Positions 34,412 through 42,444 of a stretch of DNA of 64,000 bases are shown here, piece by piece (position 1 is the first letter of the stretch; each line of letters starts with the position of its first letter). The stretch spans positions 62,001 through 126,000 of the forward strand of contig CAXBLA010000001.1 in NCBI GenBank assembly GCA_963976625.1, given 5' to 3'. Made by a program: the position numbers and the translations under genes. This DNA is from UBA1924 sp963976625. GTDB lineage: Bacteria; Planctomycetota; Phycisphaerae; Phycisphaerales; UBA1924. The notes under the pieces are model-generated. The model was not told where the DNA came from and did not search any database. It worked only from the letters and a program-made list of their open reading frames with translations.

Positions 34412-36277
34412 CTATATCCGTAATTCGGCCCATAGCCCGAGCATGCACACCAGGCGGAGGCGGGTCATGTCGCCATAGGGGACATAGGACGCCCAGTTGG
34501 CATCAAGCACACCCTGGGTGACGATTTTCATCTGATTGATTTGTTCACTCATCGCCCGCCAGTGGCTAAGTTCCGAGGACGATCGCACACTGAAGCCTTG
34601 CTTGGGGCGTTTGGTGTATTGCTCGTCGAGGTTAGCTTCGATATAGCTGCGCAGCTGTGGGCGGCTCTGTGAGCTATCGGGGATCAACTCGCGTGGATCG
34701 ACGGGCTGCCTGAACCCGATGTCAATCAGCCGTCGGTCGAGCATCGGGGAGCGGACCTCGAGCCCGAAGTGCATTGCGCCTCGATCGACCTTGGGCAGGA
34801 TGGATGCGGGGCAGAAGCCCACGAGATCGAGTCGCTGTGCTCGGCGCAGGTGCGGGAGCTTCGGGCGGTCCTCGTTGATCAGCCAGCTGGCCATGCTTTC
34901 GTGGTCGTAGGGGTCTACGCATGATGAGGTCATCGCTCGGGCCTCGGCTGGGTAGAAACCGGGGAAAACGCGTGAGAGGTAGCCGTGGGTATAGGAGTAA
35001 GACCCGAGGACTCTGCGGGCCAGCGCACGGGTATCGTCGTCTGCGTCTGGATCGGCGACCATTGCATCAATCTTGGAGTGCAACCCGCGGAGACTTTGGT
35101 CTTTGTGCCAGTTCTGCCAAGCATCAGGCCCATCTTCGCGTTGCCAGAGGTAGCCGCCGAAGGTTTCATCGCCACCGTCGCCGGCGATGACGGCCTTGGC
35201 ATGCGTTGCCCCGAGCTTGGCGATCTGCACCATGGTGAGCAGCGCCGAGTATCCCTGGGGCTCGTCATAAGCGTGTGCGAACTCAAGCATTGCTTGATCA
35301 ATCGCGTCACATCGCTCAACAGTGATCGGTAGATCGAGTGCATTGGCGAGCCTGATCGCGTCTTTGTGCTCGCTGGCTTGCCCTTCCATCTCAAGTGTGA
35401 AGCACGCCGGGGAGATGCCCGAAGGCTTGAGTGCCTTGGCTGCGGCGATGGTCGTGGCTGCGGAATCGATTCCGCCGGACAGGAACACGCCCACCGGGAC
35501 ATCGGCGAGCAGGTGGTCGGACACAACCTGCTCCCAAAGATCCACGAAGGCGTGCTGATCGAGCATGGAGCTTTCGATAATTTGCTCGGGTGGTGCGTAG
35601 TACCGGCTGATGCGTGGGGCCGTGCCCGGGGTCCACTCGATCGTGTGCCCGGGGGGGAGCTTGGAGATCCCCGTCCACATCGTCATCGGCGGCGGGCAGC
35701 AGCTCATCGTCAGCACATGGCGGATGGCCATCGGGTTGAGTTGCTCGGTGGAGCCGGTGAGTGCACGCAATGAGTCGCAATCCGAGGCGATCAGGATACG
35801 CTCGCCGGCGTGCTTCCAGACCATGGGCTTCATCCCCGCATGGTCCACGGCTCCAAAGAGCGATCGCTGCTCATCATCCCAGATCGCGAACGAATACATG
35901 CCGAGGAGCCGATCGAGCATGCCTTTGCCCCAGTGGGTCCACGCGTGCAAGAGGACTTCCGTGTCGCAGTGGGAGCGGAAGACGGAGCCCAGGGATTCGA
36001 GCTCGGTGCGCAGCGCGGGGGCGTTGTAGAGTTCGCCGTTGTAGCTGATGGCGATCGAGCGGCGGGCATCGACCATTGGCTGGTCGCCCGCGTGGGAGAG
36101 ATCCACGATCGACAAGCGTGTGTGCCCGAGCATGGCGGTTCGGCTCGGGGCAATCCAGGTGCCCTGGCCGTCGGGCCCTCGGCGAGCGAGCGATGCCAGG
36201 CAGCGGGTCCAAGAAGTGGATTGATCGATAGCTTCAGCGAGCCCAGCGGGGTCGAATATCGCTGCGATTCCACACAT
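34412..36277 (-). CDS. asnB: asparagine synthetase, glutamine-hydrolysing
   Basis: A 621-residue enzyme. ATG 36277 places Cys2 as the N-terminal nucleophile of the glutaminase domain (MCGIAAIFDPAG), followed by GPDGQGTW, HTRLSIVDLSHAGDQPM and ISYNGELYNAPALR. The synthetase domain has the PPi-loop LSGGIDSAAT (SGGIDS 267-272) and AGDGGDETFGGY. In glycan loci, such homologues often amidate uronic acids rather than make free asparagine. The start overlaps the stop of the preceding GT-A gene by 1 base (TAATG), so the two are coupled. The usual role cannot be separated from the glycan role by sequence alone. Confidence 0.9.
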   Translation of the reverse strand: MCGIAAIFDPAGLAEAIDQSTSWTRCLASLARRGPDGQGTWIAPSRTAMLGHTRLSIVDLSHAGDQPMVDARRSIAISYNGELYNAPALRTELESLGSVFRSHCDTEVLLHAWTHWGKGMLDRLLGMYSFAIWDDEQRSLFGAVDHAGMKPMVWKHAGERILIASDCDSLRALTGSTEQLNPMAIRHVLTMSCCPPPMTMWTGISKLPPGHTIEWTPGTAPRISRYYAPPEQIIESSMLDQHAFVDLWEQVVSDHLLADVPVGVFLSGGIDSAATTIAAAKALKPSGISPACFTLEMEGQASEHKDAIRLANALDLPITVERCDAIDQAMLEFAHAYDEPQGYSALLTMVQIAKLGATHAKAVIAGDGGDETFGGYLWQREDGPDAWQNWHKDQSLRGLHSKIDAMVADPDADDDTRALARRVLGSYSYTHGYLSRVFPGFYPAEARAMTSSCVDPYDHESMASWLINEDRPKLPHLRRAQRLDLVGFCPASILPKVDRGAMHFGLEVRSPMLDRRLIDIGFRQPVDPRELIPDSSQSRPQLRSYIEANLDEQYTKRPKQGFSVRSSSELSHWRAMSEQINQMKIVTQGVLDANWASYVPYGDMTRLRLVCMLGLWAELRI

Positions 36278-37224
36278 TAGCGGGTACCCGCGGAGTTGAG
36301 CGTTTTCAGTGTGGGGGTTGTATTGACATACGCGAGGGCATCGGGTGCACCATCCTCGAAGCCAAGGATCTCGCGGATCCATGGCAGGGTGTTGGTGTCC
36401 TCTGCAAAGCTGTGAGCGTTTATGCGATCGAGTGCGAAGTCGTTGAGGCTGCTCAGATCAATCGGTGATTTCTCCGCCCAGCCGATCGCGTTCATCCGCT
36501 TATCGAACAGCGGATAGCTGGCATCCCAGTCGTATTCGATCGGTTGGCTGACCGAGTTGGCCGCATCCACGAAGCCCCAGAGGGCGACGCGGGCGTCGGG
36601 GTCTGCATGTGCTCGGGCTTCGAGCTGTTGTCGGATCTGCTCGCGGAACTCGTCTTTTCGGCTGCGCAGCATCGCCTTGAGGTAGATGTGCTTGAATGAC
36701 TGCTCGTATTCGTGGAGGCCGAGGACTTTAGCGTAGCACTCGCGGGTGTACCCCCGGGCACTCATCGCGTCATGGACTCGGCTCTCCGGGCGGAGATCGT
36801 CATCGAGGGTGTCGATCAGGTCGTACGCTTCTTGGATGTACTTCGCGTTGTAGCAATGCAGCCCTCGCGTGGCCAGCCCACCAACAGCATTGCATAAAAA
36901 CAACGGCGTGGCGACGAAGGCTCTGGGGTCCATCTTGCCGCAGATTTCGCGGATGCGGGTGACGGCATTATCGAGCGGGATGATGTCCGCGTCGATCGCT
37001 ATCAACCAGGGGCGGCCTGAATCGATCCCGATTTGGAAGGTCTTGGCAACCGCCGACGAGAACGGTGATTCTTGGATGACGCTCAGTTGGGCCGGGTCGG
37101 GAAGCTGGTTCTGGATGATCTGGGTGCAGTCTGCCTGCGTTCGCTCGCCGGCAGCCCGGATGACGATGGTGAGTTCGTCGGATTCGGGGTACTTGTAGAT
37201 TCGTGTTTTGGGCCTAGTTGACAT
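36277..37224 (-). CDS. GT-A-fold glycosyltransferase-like protein
   Basis: A 315-residue protein. ATG 37224 (MSTRPKTRIYKY) is chosen because the longer upstream frame overlaps the divergent GT2 gene. The segment DELTIVIRAAGERT followed by PWLIAIDADIIPLDNAV resembles the first strand and DxD metal site of GT-A transferases. LFLCNAVGGLATRGLHCYNAKYI and a C-terminal part with ADPDARVALWGFVDAANSV complete it. It overlaps the asparagine synthetase start by one base, so the pair is one translational unit. The intergenic distance to the divergent GT2 gene is 73 bases. Substrates are unknown. Confidence 0.7.
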   Translation of the reverse strand: MSTRPKTRIYKYPESDELTIVIRAAGERTQADCTQIIQNQLPDPAQLSVIQESPFSSAVAKTFQIGIDSGRPWLIAIDADIIPLDNAVTRIREICGKMDPRAFVATPLFLCNAVGGLATRGLHCYNAKYIQEAYDLIDTLDDDLRPESRVHDAMSARGYTRECYAKVLGLHEYEQSFKHIYLKAMLRSRKDEFREQIRQQLEARAHADPDARVALWGFVDAANSVSQPIEYDWDASYPLFDKRMNAIGWAEKSPIDLSSLNDFALDRINAHSFAEDTNTLPWIREILGFEDGAPDALAYVNTTPTLKTLNSAGTR

Positions 37225-37297
37225 GGTCTGCTCAGGTTTGTGGGCTGAAAACGCAGAAATCTGTGGTTGGGTGTATGATAGCGGAAGGAGCACGAGT

Positions 37298-38533
37298 ATG
37301 GGTGAGCCAATCAGTGTCATTCTGCCGATGCATCGCTGGCATGACCACGCGCAGGGCGCGATCGAGTCCGTGCTCGCCCAGACGCATGGAGACTTTGAAT
37401 GCCTGCTCGTGTTCAACGGCTCCGACGAAGAACTCCTCTCCAAACAGAACGAGCTGGAATCTTGGGACGAGCGGATCCGTGTGCTCCATACGCCGAAGCA
37501 GGGGATCGCCCATGCGCTCAACTTCGGGATCGGGCACGCCGGTCATGAGCTGATTGCGCGGATGGACGATGACGATTGGTCGTACCCCGATCGGTTCGCG
37601 GCACAGGTAAAGTACATGGATCTACACCCCGCGATCGCCGGCTGCGGCACCGGGGCGGCGTTTGTGGATCAGCACGATCAGATCCAAGAAGTTGTGATGC
37701 CCCCGATATCGGTCGAGCAGGCACGCTGGAAGATCATGGTCTGGAACCCGTTTGTGCATGGCTCGATGATGCTCCGCAAATCATGCGTGTTTCAGGCAGG
37801 CGGCTACGACGAATCGCTTGATCGGGCGCAGGATTACGATCTCTGGATACGGCTCGTCGATGTGGGGTTGGGCGGAGTGCCAGAGGTACTGTACAGGCAT
37901 CGGCTTGGTGAAAATGGGCATTCGGGGCTCAATGACTCACAGAGCCGAGTGACGGCTCAGCGGCTACTTGGGCTTTGGGAAGGGTTGATCGAGCAAGAGA
38001 TTGAGGGTGAACAAACGGCCATGGCCAAGGTGGCTCGGGGTGACGCGAGTGGTCGTGTGGAACTCGAAGCGTTGATGGAAGCCGTGGGCCCTACGCGGAC
38101 ATTGCTCCAGGCGTGGATGTGGTCCAACGCGGTGTGCCCGAATCTGCCAACGGATACGCCACTCCGGTTCCGGCGAATGCTCGGTGCAGCAAGGTTGCTC
38201 AAATCAATGGGCATCGAGCGGGTCTGGGTCTGGGGCGCGGGAGACCTGGGGCGGTTTGTGCTCGCGCTTCGAGCATTGCTCGGGGTGGAGATCGCGGGGG
38301 TGCTCGATGACCATCGGGCGGGGCAGGTGGTTGGCGAGTATGCGGTTTATTCGCCATCGGCTATTGATAAAGCACCTAACACCGGGGTGGTCATCGCCTC
38401 TGAGCTTTATGAAGATCAGATTTGGGAACGATCACGCTCACTCCGCGAGCGTGGGGTGCGTGTGTTCCGGTTCTCCGATGGCGACGAACAAGTTGGACAT
38501 GGCGAGCCGGCAGCAGTTGGTGGGGCGGTATGA
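37298..38533 (+). CDS. family 2 glycosyltransferase with C-terminal Rossmann-like module
   Basis: A 411-residue protein. ATG 37298 is supported by AAGGAG about 8 bases upstream; TATGAT at 37274 is a likely -10 box. The GT2 domain opens with PISVILPMHRWHDHAQGAIESVL and has the metal site RMDDDDWSYPDR, then FVHGSMMLRKS and GGYDESLDRAQDYDLWIRL. Residues of about 305-400 carry RVWVWGAGDLGRFVLA, EIAGVLDDHRAG and SELYEDQIWERSRSLRERGV, a module shared with three neighbours. Its stop overlaps the next start (ATGA), so the two GT2 genes are coupled. Confidence 0.85.
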   Translation: MGEPISVILPMHRWHDHAQGAIESVLAQTHGDFECLLVFNGSDEELLSKQNELESWDERIRVLHTPKQGIAHALNFGIGHAGHELIARMDDDDWSYPDRFAAQVKYMDLHPAIAGCGTGAAFVDQHDQIQEVVMPPISVEQARWKIMVWNPFVHGSMMLRKSCVFQAGGYDESLDRAQDYDLWIRLVDVGLGGVPEVLYRHRLGENGHSGLNDSQSRVTAQRLLGLWEGLIEQEIEGEQTAMAKVARGDASGRVELEALMEAVGPTRTLLQAWMWSNAVCPNLPTDTPLRFRRMLGAARLLKSMGIERVWVWGAGDLGRFVLALRALLGVEIAGVLDDHRAGQVVGEYAVYSPSAIDKAPNTGVVIASELYEDQIWERSRSLRERGVRVFRFSDGDEQVGHGEPAAVGGAV

Positions 38534-39861
38534 CGAGTGAATCGCCCAAAATCGACTTCGTGATCCCTGCGTACAATGCTCAGGGGACCATCACCAGAAC
38601 ACTTGAATCACTACAGAAACAGACCGATTCACGGTGGCGGGCGATCGTGGTGGATGACGGGAGCAATGATGCGACCGTGGAAGCTGTGGTGGCGATTGGC
38701 GATGGTCGGGTGTCACTGAGGAGGCAGGACAACGCCGGGCCTAGCGCCGCACGGAATTTCGGTTTCGGGCACGGGCGAGCACCGTTGGTGTGTTTTCTTG
38801 ATAGCGATGACACGATCCATGAGCCCTTTGTCGAGCTGATGGTGCCGATCGCCAGCGAGCATTCGATCGGTGCATCATGCGGGTATGACTATCGAAGCGC
38901 TGAAGGCGATCAACTCCACCGGGTTCCGGCGATGGGGGTATCGCGTTGGACCCGATCGGCGATGCTCGCCCTCGATCCGCCGGCGATTATGTCGATGGTG
39001 TATAAGCGGAGCGTGCTCGATCAGCTTGTTTCTATGGGTGATCTGTTCAATCCCAAGCTCCGGGCCTTCGAGGATTGGGACATGCTGTACCGCCTGTGCG
39101 AAGCCCATGGCTTGCAGGCGAACGCCTTTGGGCGCTGCGAGCATGTATTGGCGAGCTACTGGTGCACGCCCGGCTCGCTCTGTTCGTCAATGGCGACGCT
39201 GTGGGAGCAGGGGCGAGGTTTGATTCTATCGTGGTCTGAATCTCAGAAAGTCGTCAAAAGCCGACTCCGAGGATGGGGCTTGGGGATGCTCGCGGGCTGT
39301 CTTGTGGTGGATGACCAAGCGACGGCGCGCAAGATACTCGATCAACTCGGCCCAGTTGGGATGGGCGATGCACCGGTCATTGGACACGCGATCCGCTGGC
39401 ACACGATGCGCCAGCATGGCGTTGGACTTGATACGGTACTGGGAATGGATCATATTTTAGAGACCCGTTGTCGGGCTACTCTGGCTGATGATGGCTTGGT
39501 TGATCAGATTTCCGCCACTATGGGCAACAGCGGGGCGGATCGGATTTGTACGCTTCTCAAGAGCGCGAAAGCACGAGCGGGTCAGCACGGGCGGGTGGTC
39601 ATCTACGGGCTCGGGCGCAACGGAATCGCGTTTGTTGAGCAGGCCGATCGGCTGGGGATCGGGGTCGTGCTGATGGACGACCATGGAGAGCAGTCTGGTG
39701 AGAGCCATCGATGGATCGAGCCCGGTTCGTTAACCGTGGATGATGTGGTAATTGTCACGCCCATGGATGCGGGGGCGATGGTCACATCGCTGGGTCACCT
39801 TGAGCCGGGGCGTGTGCTGGTGTATCAGTCTTCTGAGCCCGCGGAGCCATCATCGGTATAG
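38530..39861 (+). CDS. family 2 glycosyltransferase with C-terminal Rossmann-like module
   Basis: A 443-residue protein. ATG 38530 overlaps the stop of the upstream GT2 gene. The GT2 domain has KIDFVIPAYNAQGTITRTLES, AIVVDDGSNDATVEAV, NAGPSAARNFGFGHG and the DxD site VCFLDSDDTIHE, with KLRAFEDWDMLYRLCEAHG as the catalytic-base region. Residues of about 353-440 form a divergent copy of the Rossmann-like module (RVVIYGLGRNGIAFVEQ, then LMDDHGEQSGES and DVVIVTPMDAGAMV). It meets the convergent GT4 gene with an overlap of about 37 bases at the 3' ends, which is larger than is usual. Confidence 0.85.
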   Translation: MTSESPKIDFVIPAYNAQGTITRTLESLQKQTDSRWRAIVVDDGSNDATVEAVVAIGDGRVSLRRQDNAGPSAARNFGFGHGRAPLVCFLDSDDTIHEPFVELMVPIASEHSIGASCGYDYRSAEGDQLHRVPAMGVSRWTRSAMLALDPPAIMSMVYKRSVLDQLVSMGDLFNPKLRAFEDWDMLYRLCEAHGLQANAFGRCEHVLASYWCTPGSLCSSMATLWEQGRGLILSWSESQKVVKSRLRGWGLGMLAGCLVVDDQATARKILDQLGPVGMGDAPVIGHAIRWHTMRQHGVGLDTVLGMDHILETRCRATLADDGLVDQISATMGNSGADRICTLLKSAKARAGQHGRVVIYGLGRNGIAFVEQADRLGIGVVLMDDHGEQSGESHRWIEPGSLTVDDVVIVTPMDAGAMVTSLGHLEPGRVLVYQSSEPAEPSSV

Positions 39862-41363
39862 AGCCGATGGACGGTTACGCCCATGGTTTCGAGCGATGCT
39901 CTGTTTTTCCAGATTGAATCCTGATGGATCGCGCTGCTGATGATCAGGTCGCTCGCGCCCAGGCCTGGAATGTCTTTGGGTTCGTAGATCCTGCTATTGA
40001 GCAACGCGGTGCCGGCCATGCTGGGGTTATCGTCGATGAACCCGGCGATATGGGTTTTGGTGTTCTCGAATACGCCGGCGATGTCTTTGGTGTGCTGCCC
40101 GGAGCCAAAGATGAGCACGGATTTGCCTTCGAGCGTACGCAGGCAGTGTTCCATGCGATCGGCGGCGTCGTGTGGGGTTGAGCCGCTGCGTTGACCGGGG
40201 GGGGCGGTGTAGGACGGTCGTTGGTCTGTTGGCCACGGGCGGGGAGGCATGGCTTGCACATGCTGGATCAGTGATTCAAGAGCATCGATATGGATATCCG
40301 TCCGGTGATGCTCGTAAGCGACCCGGTGCGCGCCGGTCGAGAGCTTGATGCGGGTCTGCTCATCGAGCTCGGCGATCGCGTCGCGGAGCTCCCGGGCGAT
40401 CTGCTCGATGGGTGTGTCCCATTGGACTTCGACGCTGAGCCCAGATTCTCGGTGGACTACCGTGTCGGTGCTGCCGGATCGGACCCGGGTCAGCACCGGG
40501 ACACAGCCCATGGCCATGGCTTCGAGCATGGCGATGCTCTGTCCTTCAAATCTTGAAGGCAGCACCCAGGCGTCCGCCCATCGGAGGTGCTCATTGATCT
40601 GCTCGGGCGGGATTGCGCCGAGGAGTTCAATGGAATCGATGGGCTCGGTGCGTGCTCGGAGCGCGGGCATTTCGGGGCCATCGCCAATAATTCGAAGTCG
40701 GTGATCGATACCGTGGTTTGTCAGGCGTGCGGACAGCTCGGGGAGCACGCTCACGCGCTTCTGGTACTCTTCGATCCGCCCGGTGTAGAGCAAGCGGAGG
40801 GGGCGGTGAGTGATCGGCGTTCGCTGTGGGCACTGATCGGGCACATCGATCCCGTGGGGGACATGGATGATGTCGTTGTGCCGGTCTGGCATGCGCTCGC
40901 GGGCGAGATTGGCCAGTTCATTGCTCACGGGCACGATCGCTTGGGTCATCTGTTCATAATGATTACAAACAGCGAGGTCGTAGTCGTTGTCGGCGTGGAT
41001 CCAGCCGACGACTCGTATGAGTTCTGGGTGATCCCGGGCGATGGCGGCGATGGCTCCGAAGCAGTCGCCGTGGAGGTTTGGGGACACGACGACCGGTTTC
41101 TTCGTGATGGTGTGGATACGCCGGATCGCGTCGAGATAGACCGGGGTGAGTTGGTCGAGGCACCCGTGCAGTTCATCCATCGGGGGCGCATCTTCCACAA
41201 CCCCAACCACATAGGGCATTAAGAACTCGGGTGGGGATTCGTTTTTGTCGCAGTGGACAACCAGCCCGGATTCGATCGAGCGTGCTCGCAGCCCGGCCAC
41301 CGCACGCATCGCCCAGGTGGTGACGCCGCTGACTTGGAGATGACCCGGTAGAATGATGAGCAC
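39825..41363 (-). CDS. family 4 glycosyltransferase (GT-B) with C-terminal Rossmann-like module
   Basis: A 512-residue protein. GTG 41363 (MLIILPGHLQVSGVTTW) is chosen because the residues before it look unlike a transferase; the upstream frame extends further. The second lobe has PLRLLYTGRIEEYQKRV, RLRIIGDGPEM, ELLGAIPPEQINEHL and the nucleotide-binding PSRFEGQSIAMLEAMAMGCVPV. Residues of about 405-505 carry SVLIFGSGQHTKDIAGVF, HIAGFIDDNPSMAG and IHQDSIWKNRASLETMGV, closely parallel to the module of the GT2 at 37298. The start overlaps or abuts the divergent GT2 gene. Confidence 0.82.
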   Translation of the reverse strand: MLIILPGHLQVSGVTTWAMRAVAGLRARSIESGLVVHCDKNESPPEFLMPYVVGVVEDAPPMDELHGCLDQLTPVYLDAIRRIHTITKKPVVVSPNLHGDCFGAIAAIARDHPELIRVVGWIHADNDYDLAVCNHYEQMTQAIVPVSNELANLARERMPDRHNDIIHVPHGIDVPDQCPQRTPITHRPLRLLYTGRIEEYQKRVSVLPELSARLTNHGIDHRLRIIGDGPEMPALRARTEPIDSIELLGAIPPEQINEHLRWADAWVLPSRFEGQSIAMLEAMAMGCVPVLTRVRSGSTDTVVHRESGLSVEVQWDTPIEQIARELRDAIAELDEQTRIKLSTGAHRVAYEHHRTDIHIDALESLIQHVQAMPPRPWPTDQRPSYTAPPGQRSGSTPHDAADRMEHCLRTLEGKSVLIFGSGQHTKDIAGVFENTKTHIAGFIDDNPSMAGTALLNSRIYEPKDIPGLGASDLIISSAIHQDSIWKNRASLETMGVTVHRLYTDDGSAGSED

Positions 41364-41388
41364 GGAAGATGAGCCTCGAGTTGAACGA

Positions 41389-42444
41389 ATGACGAGCATG
41401 ACGCAGCCGCAACGACCGAATATCCAACTGCTCTCGGTGATTATCCCATCCCGGGGGCGTTCATGCAAGCTCGGGGTGCTTCTGGACACGATCGAGCAGC
41501 TCCAAGTTTCGACGAATACGCCGTTCGAGGTCGTTCTCGTGATTGACGGCGATGGTGAGTCCCCAAGCGGGCAGTGGTCTTTTCCACTCCAGGTCGTCCA
41601 TACAACGCACATCGGGGCGGGGCCGGCACGCAATCTCGGGATCCAAGCGGGCACCGGTGACGCGATCCTGTTCCTCAACGATGATGTGATCCCCGAGCCG
41701 GGGTTCTTCGAGGCTCATGTTGAATCACTGAATCAGGGGCACGATGCGGTGCTGGGTGATTCGCCTTGGATCGAGCATGACTCGCCGTCGGCGTTTGATC
41801 AGTTCATCGAGCATACTCCAGCGATCTTTGATCAGAGCGGGCTGGTCGATGGGCAACTTTATGGGTTCGGGATGGGCTGGACCCTGAATCTGAGTATTCG
41901 GCGAACCGTGATCGACAGGCTCGAATACGCGTTCGATCCCGAGCTCCGCCCGATCTACTTCGAGGACATCGAGTTCGCTCATCGGTGCTTTGGGGCGAGC
42001 GATGGGATCAGTTTCTGCAAAGCCGCCAGGGCCGTTCACGATCATCGGGTCACGCCTCATGAGTACTTCGCCCGCGAGGTGCTCCTCGGGATGATGTCCG
42101 TGGTGCTCAACGAGCGGAACCGTGCATGCTTTGATGCGTTGTTCCCCTGCTCGCCCACGGAGCATGCTCGGGCGATCGGCGAGGTGCTCGCTCTGGATCA
42201 GCGTGATCACACGCGGATGCTTGCTCGGTTCATAAGGCTTGCTCAGCAACCTGCGAATAAAGCCGATCATATCGATCACGCAAATGTGCTTTACGATCTG
42301 CATCTGCCGATCAAACGCCGGGCTTTCCGGATCGGGCTTTCGGCCATGGTGCACAATCAGATCCCCTGGGACCAACGGATCGCAGCCGCCAATCGTTTGC
42401 TTACCCAGGATCCGGTCTTCAGCGCGCTCGAGCCCGGGCGATGA
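41389..42444 (+). CDS. family 2 glycosyltransferase
   Basis: A 351-residue protein. Possible starts are ATG 41353, 41389 and 41398; 41389 avoids overlap with the divergent GT4 gene. The GT2 fold is clear: LLSVIIPSRGRSCKLGVLLD, VVLVIDGDGES, GPARNLGIQAG, the metal site AILFLNDDVIPEPGF, and YFEDIEFAHRC at the catalytic-base position. Unlike its neighbours it has no Rossmann-like tail. Its stop overlaps the start of the membrane-protein gene (ATGA), so the two are translationally coupled and probably work together. Confidence 0.85.
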   Translation: MTSMTQPQRPNIQLLSVIIPSRGRSCKLGVLLDTIEQLQVSTNTPFEVVLVIDGDGESPSGQWSFPLQVVHTTHIGAGPARNLGIQAGTGDAILFLNDDVIPEPGFFEAHVESLNQGHDAVLGDSPWIEHDSPSAFDQFIEHTPAIFDQSGLVDGQLYGFGMGWTLNLSIRRTVIDRLEYAFDPELRPIYFEDIEFAHRCFGASDGISFCKAARAVHDHRVTPHEYFAREVLLGMMSVVLNERNRACFDALFPCSPTEHARAIGEVLALDQRDHTRMLARFIRLAQQPANKADHIDHANVLYDLHLPIKRRAFRIGLSAMVHNQIPWDQRIAAANRLLTQDPVFSALEPGR

